Source of the DNA: Cacajao melanocephalus
Taxonomy: Eukaryota > Chordata > Mammalia > Primates > Pitheciidae
Reading direction: 5' to 3'
NCBI GenBank assembly: GCA_963573385.1
Contig: CAUYLG010071589.1
Span: 1 to 64,000 of the forward strand
Length of the DNA stretch: 64,000 bases
Shown: positions 1 to 13,900 of the stretch, in pieces
Position numbering within the stretch: the first letter of the stretch is position 1
Layout of the letters: the number at the start of each line of letters is the position of its first letter
Translations under genes and position numbers: made by a program
The notes under the pieces: generated by a model
Told to the model about the DNA's origin: nothing
What the model saw: the letters and a program-made list of their open reading frames with translations, nothing else
Databases searched by the model: none

Positions 1-45
1 GGGTTGAAGTTCTCAACAATACTTACTGTGTTGATGTCTCTTTCG

Positions 46-646
46 ATAATATTTGCTTTATACAATAGCAAAGACCTGGAACCATTACTGGTATATATCC
101 AAAGGATTATCAATTGTTCTATTATAAAGACACATGCACACGTATGTTCATTGTGGCACTGTTTACAATAGCAAAGACCTGGAACCAACCCAAATGCCCA
201 TCGACGATAGACTGGACAAGGAAAATATGGCACATATACACCATGGAATACTATGCAGCCATAAAAAACGATGAGTTTGTGTCGTTTTTAGGGACGTGGA
301 TGAATCTGGAAACCATCATCCTCAGCAAACTGACACAAGAACAGAAAATCAAACACCGCATGTTCTCACTCATAGGCAGATGTTGAACAATGAGAACACG
401 TGGACACAGGGAGGGAAGCATCACACACTGGGGTCTGTTAGGGGGTAATAGGGGAGGGACAGTGGTGGGTAGGGAGGTTGGGGAGGGATAACCTGGGGAG
501 AAATTCCAGATATAGGTGACGGGGGATGGAGGCCGCAAACCACATTGCCATGTATGTACCTATGCAACAATCCTGTGTGATCTGCACATGTACCCTAGAA
601 CCTAAGGTACAATAAAAAATATAATAATAATAATATTTGCTTTATA
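46..646 (+). mobile_element. 5'-truncated L1 3' end with 17-bp target site duplication
   Basis: Sequence 63-629 matches the end of L1 ORF2 plus 3' UTR and ends in an AATAAAA-type and AAT-rich tail. The 17-bp direct repeat ataatatttgctttata flanks it at 46-62 and 630-646. The ORF2 C-terminal remnant (114-386) is the only coding trace. The G-rich 3' UTR tract at about 430-490 is typical. The element sits inside an antisense L1. Its first 22 bases copy a more internal part of the same L1. Confidence 0.9.
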
Positions 647-1315
647 TATCTGGGTACTCCAGTGTAGGGTACATGCATATTCATGATTGTTATATCCTCT
701 TGCTGAATTGATCTCTTTATCATCATATAATGACTCAGTCTCTGTGTTTTTTGCCTTGAAGTCTATTTTGTCCAATATGAGTGTAGTAAGTATAGCCATT
801 CCTGTGAGCTGCTGGTTTCTGTTTGCATGGAACTTTTCTTTTTCTTCACTTTGCATCTGTGTGTCTTTATAGGTAGCATGTAGTTGGGTCTTGCATTTTT
901 TTATTCACCAGTCTATATAGTTTAATTGGGAAATTTAAACTGTTTACATTCCAGGCTGTTATTGATAGATGAGGATTTATGCCTATCATTTTGTTTTCTG
1001 ATTGTTTTGTACATCCTTTGTTCCTTTCTTCCTCTTTCATTGTTTACCTTTATATTTGTTGTTTTTTATTCCTTTCTCTTTCTCATTTGTGTATCTGCTT
1101 TACCAGTAAATTGTATAATTTCATGTGTTTTCATCATGGCAAATACCATCATTTTCCTTCTAGATATAGGATTCTCTTAAGCATTTTTTGTAGGTCCAGT
1201 TTAGTGGTGAAGAATTTACTCTGTTCTTGCTTCTCTGTGAAAGACTTAATTTCTCCTTTACATCTGATTAATAGCTTTGCTGGGTGTAGTATTCTTGGCT
1301 GACAGGGCCTGCCTG

Positions 1316-1376
1316 CCTTCTTTACTTCTTTCCTTCCTCCCTCACTTCCTTTTTTCCTCCCTCCCTCCCTCCCTTT
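1316..1376. repeat. CTTC/CCTC pyrimidine simple repeat
   Basis: Imperfect cctt/cctc repeats interrupt the antisense L1 ORF1 region. Confidence 0.7.
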
Positions 1377-1822
1377 GAATATATTATCCCATTCTCTCAA
1401 AGCCTGTAAACTTTCTGCTAAGAAATCCACTGTTACTCTGATAGGGATTCCCTTATGTGTGAGTTGATTCTTTCCTCCTTACTTTTTTTTGGAATTCTCT
1501 GTCTTTGACTTTTGACTTAGACTACAGTGTGCCTTGGAGGAGGCCTTTTTGGAATGAATCTATTTGTTGGATCCTTGAACTTTTTTTTAATCTGGATGTC
1601 CATATCTTTTGCAAGACTTATGAAGTTTCCCACTATTAATTTATTACATAGGTTGTCTATAACTTTACCCATTCCTTCTCCTTCTAGACCTCCCAAAACT
1701 TGAATATTTGTTTGCTTTGTGGTGTTTGATATATTACATAGGCTTTTGAAATTATTTTTAATTATTTTTTGTCTGGGTTATTTCAAAATGTTTGTCTTCA
1801 AGTTCAGAAATTCTTTGGTTGA

Positions 1823-2141
<319 letters not shown>

Positions 2142-2639
2142 AATTGCCTTCATTGGATTCCTTAGCTCTAGGATTTTTTTTTTTTTAACAATACCTACCT
2201 CTTCGTTGATTTTTTCATTCTGATCATGAAATGTTGTTGTGATTTCTTTGTATTGCTTATCTATGTTCTCTTGTATCCCCTGAGTTTCCTTAAGATCATT
2301 ATTTTGAATTCTTTTTCAGGTATTTCGTAGATTTTCTTTTGGATCTGTTACTGGAGAATTATTGTGGTCTTCTGAAGGTGTCATGTTTCCTTGCTTTTTA
2401 AATGGTTCTTGTGTTCTTACATTGGCATCTGTGCATCTGCTATAAAAATTACTTCTTCCAATTTTATGGATTGGCTTTTGTAGGGAAAGATTTTTCCTGT
2501 AGTTGTATCTATAGTGATGGTTGGGTTGGGTATTTTGGCTTCAATTCTGAGTGGGCACAGTAGTGTAGTCTCCATATGATTTCTTTGACTGTAATCAATG
2601 TAATTAGTGTCTGTGAGTTCCTTGACGACTTAGGCTAAA

Positions 2640-3042
2640 CGTGTTAATGGAGGCTGTGGCGAGGCTTTGCTGGGAATGGGGACACCAAGTGAGCCAGTCT
2701 TCAGGCACCACTGGTGGTGTTGGTGGAACAGGCATGTTAGTCTTCATGCCCCTGGGAAGCATGTGTGGGTGCTGGTAGAGGTGGAGGCCCTGCATGGGCC
2801 CATTCTGTAGCCTCCAGATGGCATCCTCATGTGCTGGGAGTAGCAGTGGTAGGCTGGGAGGCAAGCCTTGAGTCCTTGGGTGGCATGCATGGCACCACTG
2901 GTGGCAGTAGTGGCAGGCTGGCTGTGGGGCCCCTGGGTGGCACATATGGGTGCCAGTGGTGGCAGCAGAGGGTGGTTCAGGCCTGTCCTCAGGGCTGTGG
3001 TCCACGTGGGTGCTGAGGATAGCACTGGCAGCAGTGCTGAAT
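2640..3042. repeat. Degenerate GGTGGCA-rich minisatellite-like tract of an L1 5' UTR
   Basis: Short motifs such as ctgggtggca, ccactggtggca and ggcaggctgg recur with variable spacing. The tract is continuous with the antisense L1, so I read it as the 5' UTR repeat zone of that element. The open frames across it reflect composition. Confidence 0.55.
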
Positions 3043-3332
3043 TTTTTTTTTTTTAATGAAGTGATTCTTAAATTATTTCCTGGTTTAAGAATTATTACTT
3101 GTTTGAATTTCTCTTGTGAGGCTGGCTACAAAACTCATTGAAATTGTATCCTTTGTGCATAGAATATCAGAAATGGCATGTGCCATCACTTCCCCTTCTG
3201 CAATCATGGTAGGTGTTGCTATCTATCACATCTCTCTTCTCTGGATTTAAAACTCAGCTTCAGGATCCTTCCTACCATAGTGCCTCAGGCATCCACTACT
3301 AGTTTTGAAACCTATTTTTTCTGTCTTAAGCA

Positions 3333-3639
<307 letters not shown>

Positions 3640-3795
3640 TTAGCTTCTGACATCAGCCTTCCTCACATTTAGGGGTTCCCAACTTGTAGACACACCTTTC
3701 TACATGATTTACTATTATCTATAATAACACATTACCTCTAATTAAGTCTAAAAGGCCTCCATGAAAAAGTAGTTTGTCATCGCAACAACAAGGAA

Positions 3796-3885
3796 ATCTA
3801 ATACTAGAGAACAAAGGAGACATGACCCCAAGCATTGGGACTGCAGGAACAGCATAGAACCCACAAGTAAGGGTAATCTTCCCTT
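3796..3885 (+). repeat. Direct duplication, copy 1 (about 88 bp)
   Basis: A block starting atctaatactagagaac and ending gggtaatcttccc recurs at 5020-5107 with about eight differences. Both copies are followed by pyrimidine-rich sequence. I do not recognise the family. Confidence 0.85.
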
Positions 3886-3902
3886 CCTCCTTCCTTTATT
3901 TT

Positions 3903-4090
3903 ATTGAGTGCACCTGGGTCAGAAGCTGTTCTAAACACTGTCATGGGTTTTATCTTAATCTCCTCAGGTCCCTGTAGCACAGGTTTTTTTCCTGTTGATG
4001 AGGAAACAGAGGCTCAGAGAGCTTAAATGATACAATATAGATATCTATCTGTAGAATCAGGACTTGCACTGGGATTTCATGATCTTCCTT
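3903..4090 (-). mobile_element. MIR SINE, antisense
   Basis: Contains the antisense MIR core gatgaggaaacagaggctc and the preceding ctgttctaaacact segment. Strongly diverged. Confidence 0.7.
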
Positions 4091-5019
4091 GAATATCCTC
4101 TTTTTTCTTATTTCATTTACCCTTTTATTCTTCCACACCTCTTGGCTTTAGTGAGAAGCAGCTGGCTCTTTGGGAGCTCTGCCAATAAGAGGGTGTCATA
4201 ACGTCTGTGAGCAGATTGACAAGTCACAGCCTGTCACAGGGAGGGTTCTTCTTTTTCTACTGGAGAGAAAGACGTTTTTCTTTTTCTTTTCTTTTTTACT
4301 TCCAGATTTGAAGTGATTCTTACTGCCAAAAGTCCAGCTAGTCTAAAGAAAATTGGGGGATTACAGTAACTTGTTTTATTTTAGATTAATTTGGTAGTTG
4401 GGTCAGGAAATTAAATAATGCTGTGATTATTTTATTTTATTGAAGCAGGTAATCATGAAGCCAGAGGAAAACTATTTTCAACAAGTTAATCATTGATGAT
4501 TCACTGGTATTTTTTTGTAGTGTTCTATTAGAAGAATAATGATCACCAAAAATGAATGAGAAGTAGATAAATTCAGCATACACAAAGACAGACACAAACA
4601 TGCCCACCCACACCACACCCACATATACACATATATAATTATTTAATGAAATAAACATTTTGAAACTGAACTATTATTAATATGTGTGAAATATCTTTTC
4701 CAAATTAAAATTTTCAGCCGCATCAACTTAAAATGTCTGAATATAACATTTCTCAGCCAAAGTGCCATTACTGCTCCCAACAGAGCAGAATGTGGAATAA
4801 TCAGACCACCAGCTCCTCTTCAGAGTTCTGGGACCAAGCCTAGGGTGGCAGGAGCCCTGGAGTTCAGAGCCAGCTGTTTGAGACTGGGTCTGATGCCGAT
4901 TTTGAGTTTGAAATGCAGCTTTACTGTCTAGTCTGGGGAGTGTGGGTACCAGTCCTAGAAGCCCAAAGGTAGGGGGCAAGCATTAGTTATCATGCCAGCC
5001 TTTCTGTCGTTCTCCTGGG
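4091..5019. other. Intergenic stretch without a recognised gene
   Basis: Unassigned AT-rich sequence with a CA-rich microsatellite-like patch at 4575-4636. No reading frame of note and no splice-consistent coding signal. Confidence 0.5.
4575..4636. repeat. CA/CCACA-rich low-complexity tract
   Basis: Irregular cacaca, cccaca and tatacaca units run for about 60 bp. Confidence 0.7.
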
Positions 5020-5107
5020 ATCTAATACTAGAGAACAAAGGAGACACGGCCCCAAGCACTGGGACTGCAGGAACAGCATAGAACTCAAAAGAGAGGGTAA
5101 TCTTCCC
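5020..5107 (+). repeat. Direct duplication, copy 2 (about 88 bp)
   Basis: Second copy of the block at 3796-3885, 1224 bp away in the same orientation. It runs into a CTTC/CTTT tract and then an antisense Alu. Confidence 0.85.
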
Positions 5108-5158
5108 TCCCTCCCTTCCTCCTTTTATTTTCTTCCTTTCTTCCTTTCATCATTAATC

Positions 5159-5456
5159 TTTTTTTTTTTTTTTTTTTTAAACAGTCTTGCTCAGTCACCC
5201 AGGCTGGTGGTGCGATCTCAGCGAATTGCAACCTCTGCTTCCTGGGTTCAAGCAATTCTCCTGCCTCAGCCTCCCAAGTAGCTGGGATTGATTACAGGCA
5301 CGTGCCACCATACCCAGCTAATTTTTTGTATTTTTAGTAGAGATGGGGTTTCACCATGTTGGCCAGGCTGGTCTTGAACTCCTGACCTCAGGTGATCCGC
5401 CCACTTTAGCCTCCCAAAATGCTAGGATTACAGGTGTGAGCTACCGCACCTGACCT
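5159..5456 (-). mobile_element. Alu, antisense
   Basis: A 20-base T-run and then a full reverse-complement Alu ending in cacctgacc. Confidence 0.92.
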
Positions 5457-5646
5457 GATTTTCAGAGTGTTCACTCTTGGCATATAGAAATGCCACTGAT
5501 TTTTATGTATTGATTTTGTATTTTACAACTTTATTGATTTTGTTTCTAAGTTCTAACAGTTTTTTGGTGGAGTCTTTAGATTTTTCCGAATGTAAGATTA
5601 TCTGAAAATAAGGATCATTTTTCTTCCTTTCCAATTTGGATGCCCT

Positions 5647-5868
5647 TTAATTTTTTTCTCTTGTTCGATTTGCTCTAGCTAGGACTTCCAGTACTATGTT
5701 TAATAACAGTGGTGAAAGTGGGCATTCTTGTCGTGTTCCAGATATTAGAGGAAAGGCTTTCGGTTTTTTCCCATTCCATATGATACTAGCTGTGGGTCTG
5801 TCATATACACCTTTTATTATGTTGAGGTATGCTCCTTCTGTACCCAGGTTTCTGAGGATTTTTATCAT
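5647..5868 (-). pseudogene. L1 ORF2 reverse transcriptase fragment (degenerate)
   Basis: The minus frame reads a 73-codon piece of the L1 reverse transcriptase, with the recognisable local motifs [10 protein letters not shown] and [11 protein letters not shown]. It carries only a few conserved blocks, lacks the catalytic core context and is closed by stops on both sides. A second ORF2 remnant of about 114 codons lies at 6381-6725. Neither can encode a working enzyme. Confidence 0.85.
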
Positions 5869-7690
5869 GAAGTGATGTTTTATTAAATTTTATTAAATGC
5901 TTTTATAGCATTAATTGAAATGATCATATGATTTTTGTCCTTCATTCTGTTGATATGATGCATCACACTGATTGATTTGCATATGTCAAACCATCTTTGC
6001 ATCCCAGGGATAAATCTCACTTGGTCATGATGAATGATCTTTTTAATGTACTTTTGAATTCAGTTTACAGATTTTTGCATCAATATTCATCAGAGATATT
6101 GGCCTGTAGTCTTGTATTTTTGATGTGTCTTTGGTTTTGGTATCAGGGTAACATTGGCCTCATAGAGTGAGTTTGGAAGTATTCTCTTGTCTATTTTTCA
6201 GAATAGTTTGAGTAGAATTGGAATTAGTTTTTCAAGTGTCTGGTAGAATTCAGCAGTGAAGCCATTGGGTCCTGGGGTTTTCTTTACTGGGAGATTTTTT
6301 ATTTTGATCTCTTTACTTTTTACTGATCTGTTCAGGTTTTGGATTTCTTCATGGTAGAAATCCTTGTAGGTTATATGTATCTAGGAATTCATCCATTTCT
6401 TCTGTATTTTCCAATTTATTGGCACATAGTTGCTCATAGCCTCTAATGCTCCTTTGAATTTCTGTGGTATCAGTTGTAATGTCTCTTTTTCATCTCTCAT
6501 TTTATTTATTTGGTTATTTTCTCTCTTTTTTTTAGTCAGTCTGGCTAAAGTTTTGTCAATTTTGTTTAACTTTTCAAAAAAACAACTTTTTGTTTCATTG
6601 ATCTTTTGTATTCTTTTCTTCATTTCAACTTCATCTATTTGTGTTCTGATCTTTAATATTTCTTTTCTTTGAATAATTTTGGGTTTGGTTTGTTCTTGCT
6701 TTTCTAGTTCTTTAAGATGTATCATTAGGTTGTTTATTCAAAGTTTTTATTCTTTTCTGATGTAGACATTTATAGCTATACAGTTCTCTCTTAGTACTAC
6801 TTTTATTGTATCCCATAAGTTTTGGTATATTGTGTTTCCATTATCATCAAGAAACTTTTCAATTTTCTTCTTAATTTCTTCATTGACCCACTGGTTATTC
6901 AGGAGCATATTGTTTAATTTCCGTGTAATTTTATAGTTTCCATAATTTCTCTTGTTGTTGATTTCTATTTTTATTCCTTTGTGGTCAGAGATGTTTGATA
7001 TTATTTCAGTTTTTGAACATTTTAAGACTTGTTTTGTGACCTAACGTATGGTCCTTGAGAATGATCCCTGTGTCCCTTAACCATTTACTGTAGAGCCAGT
7101 ATAGGGGTGATAAATTCTCTCAGCTTTTGCTTATCTTGGAAAGACTTTATTTCTCTTTTAATCCTGAAGGACAGCTTTGCTGGGTATAATATTCTTGCAC
7201 TGACTTTTTTTTTCTTTTAGCAGGTTGAATATACATCCCATTTTCTCCTGGTCTGTAAGGTTTCTGATGAGAAATCTGCTGTTAGTCTTATGGGGGTTCT
7301 TTTATAAGTGATAAAACATTCTTTTCTGGCTGTTTTTAGAATTCTCTCCCTGTCTTTGACTTTTGACAGTTTGACTATAATGTGCTGTGGAGATTTTTAA
7401 AAATTGTATGTATTTGGGTGTCATTGAGCTTCCTGGATGTCTAATGCTTCTGCTAGACTTGGGCAGTTTTCAGCTATTATTTCATAAAATAGGTTTTCTA
7501 TACTTTTCATTTTTTCTTTGCCTTCTGGGATACTGGAAATTTAAATATTTGGTTTTTATGGTGTCTCATACATCTTGTAGACTTGTTTCATTCTTTTTTT
7601 TTCTTCATTTTTTCCTGACTGGGATATTTTAAAAAGACTTGTCTTTAAGTTCTGAAATGTTTTCTTCTGCTTGATTTAATCTATTATTGA

Positions 7691-8020
<330 letters not shown>

Positions 8021-8083
8021 TGAATGTTATTTTGTATTTCATTTAATGAATTATTTAGGCCTCAGTTCCAGAATTTCTGCTGA

Positions 8084-8394
<311 letters not shown>

Positions 8395-9235
8395 TGAATT
8401 GACCTTTTTATTATCATATAATGACTTTCTTTGTCTCTTTTTATAGTTTGTGTCTTAAAATCTATTTTTTCTGATATAAGTGTAAACTACTCCTACTCTT
8501 TTTTGGTTTCCATTGGCATGGAATATCTTTTTTCATCCCTTTATTTTCAGTCAATGTGTGTCTCTATACATGAAGTGTGTTTCTTGTAGGCAACAGATTG
8601 TTGGATCCTGTTTATTTATCCATTCAACCATTGTATGTCTTTTGATTGGAGAGTTTAGTCCATTTACATTCCATGGTAGTATTTGTGAGTAAGGACTTAC
8701 TCTTGCCTTTTTGTTATTTGTTTACTGGTTGTTTTGTGGTCTTTTCTTCCTTCCTTCTTTCCTTCCTTTCTTCCTTTTTGTGAAGGTAGTTTTCTCTAGT
8801 GGTATGTTTCAATTTCTTGCTTTTTATTTTTTGTGTATCTGTTGTGGGTTTTCTGATTTGAAGTTACCATGAGGTTTATAAATAACATCTTAAAACTCAT
8901 TATTTTAAACTAATGACAACCTAACACTGATTGCAAAAACAAACTACAAACAGCAAAGAGAAAGCTAATAAAAACTCTACACTTTAATTTTATCCTCCCC
9001 CTACTTTTTAACTCTTTGTTGTTCCTATTTATATTTCATTACACTGTGTATGCCTTTAAAAATTGTTGTAGTTATTATTTTTAATAGGTTCATCTTTTAG
9101 GCTTTCTACTCAACGTATAAGTAGTTTACACACCACAATTTCAGTTATACTATTCTGTGTTTCTCTGTGTATTTACTATTACCAGTGAGTTTTGTACCTT
9201 CAGATGATTTCAGAGATCAGGTACACTGCACTCAA

Positions 9236-10430
9236 TGGTGTCTTTCTGTTTTTTTCAAGGGCAAGTGGATAAATGATAGTGCAAGTAGTTTGTGTTTGAG
9301 CTCCAAAGCAATCAGGCTGTGGGGAAACCTAGAACAAAGATAGAGGCAGAGGAAGGAGATGGGCAGGAAAAAAGCAGGAGCAAATGTAGGGCTTTATGAA
9401 TCCTCAGCTGCCTCCAGGCTGCAACCTGAGAACAACAGAAAGCGCTCTTCACCTAGGAAGTGATAATGACCACACCACATTAAATGTAGCCTTGGCTGCC
9501 TTCCTCCAGGATCATCCTCCTCTTAAACAGCCATCCAGAATTTTTCTAGAGAAAGGAGTAATGTCAAACAGAGCAACCCACAGTAAGAAATTCTTCCAGT
9601 GCTCTAAAAGCAGTCATTACCCAAAATAGGCATCCAACATGTTCATTTATGACTTGCCATAAATACTAGCATTAGCAAAACAATATTATCCTCATATGAG
9701 TTGACTTTATTGTGCTTCAGAAAGTTACAACATCATAAATATCTATCAACATGTTATTTCATCTGCTCTTATAATTTGTCTCTTCCAACATGGTTCTGGC
9801 CAATTTTAGAAGTTTCCATGTAAATATATAAAAATAATGATAGGGAAAAAATGAAGACAGAACAAAAAGAGGTCAAGTATCACATTTAGTCCACAAATAT
9901 TATGATAGAATATGAAATTGTTTTATGGATGGCTAAAGTAAACTTTTTTTTTTTTGGTGGTAGTGGGGGAAGATGATGTTATGGTGTATTATCACCAGTT
10001 TAAAAAGAAAAGATGCCTAAATTGGGAATGGAGCAGGCATCTTTAGAACCCCTTTTAATCTCTAGTTAATGATGCTGTAAACCAAAAATAAAATTCTAAG
10101 ACACCCCCCCCGCCGCCCAAAAAGCGATCTGAATGGACTTCCCCCTCAGCCAGGGCTCTTAACATGTAATCTGAAAGACTGGTTTGGGCCATGAAGGGAA
10201 GTGGGGGTTGGACATGCTTCATTATACCTCTCTGTGTTAGCATCAATACAGATTTTAAGTCTAATAAGAAACATTTTACAGTCTATTCTATTGGAAGCCT
10301 GCTAGCTAAAGTTTCATCTGCATAGTAAAACTTTGGTCTCTACCACCAGACATTCGTTTCTGCTGATTCCAGGTCTTTAGACAAACTCAACCAATTGTCA
10401 ACCAGAAAATGTTTAAATTTACCTGTAGCA
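9236..10430. other. Intergenic stretch without a recognised gene
   Basis: Mostly AT-rich sequence with no clear repeat family. The longest frames (9396-9629 plus, 10055-10246 minus) lack recognisable domains. A C-run followed by cgccgccc at about 10103-10118 is the only compositional feature. Confidence 0.5.
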
Positions 10431-10738
10431 GGCCAGGCACGGTGGCTCACGCCTATAATCCCAGCACTTTGCGGGGCTGAGGCAGGTGGATCACCTGAGG
10501 TCAGGAATTCGAAACCAGCCTGGTCAACATGGTGAAACCCTGTCACTACTAAAAATACAAAAATTAGCTGGGCATGGTGGCAGGTGCCTGTAATCCCAGC
10601 TACTGAAAAGGCTGAGGCAGGAGAATCACCTGAACCTGGGAGGCCAAGGTTTCAGTGAGCTGAGAACGCGCCACTGCACTCTAGTCTGGGCAACAAGAGA
10701 GAAACTCTGTCTCCAAAAAAAAAAAAAAAAAAAAAAAG
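10431..10738 (+). mobile_element. Alu, sense
   Basis: Starts ggccaggcacggtggctc and ends in an A-run of about 22 bases. Full dimer with middle A-rich linker. Confidence 0.93.
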
Positions 10739-10741
10739 AAA

Positions 10742-10990
10742 ACAACACCCCTGACCCTACCACTTCAAACTGTCCCGCCTTTCTGGACCAAACCAATGTA
10801 TTTCTTAAATGTACTTTATTGATGTCTCATGCCTCCCTAAAATGTATAAAACCAAGGTGCACGCCGACTGCCTTGGGCACATGTTCTCAGGACCTCCTGA
10901 GGGCTGTGTCATAGGCTATGATCACTCATATTTGGCTCAGGATAAATCTCTTCAAATATTTCACAAAGTTTGACTCTTTCATTGACAATA
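10742..10990 (+). mobile_element. ERV1-type LTR fragment (MER4/MER57-like), sense
   Basis: Contains atgtataaaaccaaggtg (TATA-like), then cttgggcacatgttctcagg, a cctcctgagg block and a gataaatc polyadenylation-type element, in the order of an ERV1 LTR U3-R boundary. It is 5' truncated by or next to the Alu. The family name is from memory and not certain. No internal retroviral sequence is seen. Confidence 0.5.
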
Positions 10991-13900
10991 TCTACCTTTA
11001 TAAATAATTTGGTAGTGTCCTAAAATACTACACCCAGCACATTTATGTACACGTAAATTTATCCTGGCACTTTAAGAATAACAACAAGAACAACAACAAA
11101 ACCCATTATTTTACAACACACAATACCCTATGACACTTCTGGAAGTGTGCCATAAAAGAAAATTAATTATGAAGCAGAGTTGGTTCCCATCTACTGTCAC
11201 GAAAAGTTATTCAGGTGAAAATGAACAGTTTGGATTCTACGAAGGTGTTAATTAAGGAAGCAGTTAAGGAAACGGGTTAACAATTATTGTTCACTTGAGT
11301 TTTCTAAAAAATATGCCTTGGATATGATCTGTAACTCTCTCTTTTGTCCTTGAGTCTGGAACCCTCTCCTGATCCCAGGTTACTTTTCCAGCAACCTGCA
11401 ACTCGAGAGAACTTTTCCCAGTGCCTTTGATTTCCAGATGTGTTGCAAGTTGGGATCAGACAGAATTCAAGTTGAGAAGGTTCAAGTCTATATTTTCAGG
11501 AGACACACCAGGAAGAGTTCTGCTGCTGCCGGAATGTCCACGTTGTTTAGGTAAATTGGTGATGGGGTAGATTAAAAGGGGACTCTTTAGTGGTTTGCTG
11601 GCAGTTGCTCTGATTTCCTCCAGACTTCCTCTCGACAGCAGAAAGTAGACTCAATAAAATGATATCCAGGAAGGTACAGAAGTGGAGGTGGTGAGGGTAT
11701 TGATTGGGTGAACACATGGGATGAAGGGGAAGGCCTACATCTGAAAAACCTGGCTCTCCCTCCTTCTGAGACCTCTATTTGTAAAGATAGGAGATAAGAC
11801 TTTGGAGACAGGTATGTGCCATATAATCTGCTTTGGAGATTAAGCAGCAACAAAGAGGGAATGAAAATGTACCATTCAGTAATGTACCATTTACTCTAAA
11901 AGAAACAACTATGCCTTATACTGCACCAGTTCCTTAAACATTTTATTTTATTTTTTTAAATGATGGCAGCTCCAGGACCACATTGGATAGCAAATATCAG
12001 TGACCAATACCTTTTAAACACCTCCTGTTGGAGAGTTTCCTGTCTCTCGTCTCGATTTCAGGGGAAACTCAGCAACCTCTGGGCCCTTTTACAAGGCACA
12101 ATTAGGGGCTTATAAAGAAAGAACTTCTGCAAGAGGTGTAGGCACTCATGCTAGATATTCAGGGAGGCTTGAAGGCTGAAGGTGAGATACAGTGAGCTTA
12201 CAGAACATAGTGGAACTCAAAGAAGGGTTTCTGAGATAAACACCCTTATTCAAATGCCAGAGACACACTGTTTCTCTAAACAGAAAGTCTAAGGCCCTGC
12301 AGTTTTTATGTTGGAGCAAAAGATTTGGGTCAGAACCAAAGTTTTAAAGACTTTTTATTGAAGAAGTTCAAAGATTCCTTGGCCAGCAGCCAAGTGTAGT
12401 CTGATTTGTTTGCATTTCCTCTGGGAACTCACAGGCGAGTGAGGAATTGGCCAGCCACCACTGTGAGGGTCACCCACACCCCTGTGGGCCTTTTCTTCCT
12501 CAGCCCTTCCAAGGTGGGGGAGGGAAGCCAGGGGGAATCAGATCCCTACAAAGGCCGAGAGTTCAGCAGCCTGGCCAAGCTGCAGTTCTCTCCTGGGTGA
12601 AGGAGTATGTCTCCCAATAGTTGTAGTATCTCTTCCAATAAACCAAGATGGAATTGATTAGTCCACAAATCAGATTACCATGACTCAGAAGGTAAGTGAG
12701 AGGCATTAATGGGAGAGGTGGGAAGTGAAATATCACCTTTTCTTCCCTCTTCCCAGTGATGGTGGAAAGACCTGCTCCAGGCTGGGAGGCATCAAACATG
12801 TGTACTAATGGGCCAGTTCTCCACATTCAAGGTCCTGGAAATGTTAAGTTTATCTGAAAATCTTTCAAGCAATCCTGTTGTTTGCAGTTAACTTAGAGGG
12901 AGTTTGAGAAATTTGTCAACTGGATTTAATTTTAAAAAGGGAAAATATATCTTTTACTATGGTTTTGGGAGTTTGAAAAAGAGATGCTTGTGTAACCACA
13001 TGTGTGCACACACAAACAACATGAAGGTCTGTCCTTTCCTTGGGATTTTGATCACAGAGGTAGAAAATTAGGCAACGTGTAAAAGGATATGTGATTGTCA
13101 AAAGATGAGTAGTTAGGTTGGAAGAAATGGGTCCCTAGTTCTCCTGAATTGATGGGTCACAGCGTGTGACTGACGCCCATCACTGAGCAGATTTCATGAC
13201 CTCTCCTTCGGTGACCTGAAAATCCAAGAGAGAGTAGAGGAGGAAAGCTGGTCACACATGTATATAACCTTAATAAAGGCAAGGGCTGAGTAGGCAGGGG
13301 CTCCAAGAGTGAAGTTGTCTGTTACTGTGTTGAGCAGTAGGAGGCAAACACCTTTAATTCCTGCCCCTCCCAACTAAATGGTAAGGGAAGGAGCCTCCAT
13401 CCATATATAATGAAGAGAAATGCCCTGCTGAGTCTGGGCACTTGAGTTTGTGGGATGACCAGGGTGTGGCCTGATACCTGAACTAGCAGCCAGTTGGTCT
13501 CTCCAGAGACCAGTGAGCTGCCTGTTGTCAGATTAGAGGCATGAGGTCAGGGCAAGCCCTCACTTTTGCGGAGCCTTACCCAACCCCTGCCAGGAATGGC
13601 CTTGTATGCCAACACCTGTAGTCTTGCCCTGTGCTAGGGGACCTCCTCCTAGTGATGGTAGAAGGACCTGGATAACCCTTTAGGGAGGCCTGGGAGCAAC
13701 AACTCCCACAATATGGCTGGGCTCCCCACATCCCTTTTTTTTTGTTCATTGGCTGTAAAGTCCTTTTCTGAGATGAAGCCTTCTTCCCTTTTCTCAGAGA
13801 GAGCTTGGTTAGGGAACGCGAAAGGGATTGGTAGCCCTGTTCTACTTGCAACCAAATGTACCTGTTCCTGGTGGCCTCTCCCCTCTGTCCCTGTGTGTCC

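Noticed and set aside
2640..3042. Possible CRISPR-like or satellite array
   Set aside because: Units are degenerate with irregular spacing and belong to an L1; CRISPR arrays do not occur in vertebrate nuclear DNA.
2604..3056. Several frames of 60-133 codons rich in Pro, His and Gly
   Set aside because: They are translations of the repetitive L1 5' UTR tract.
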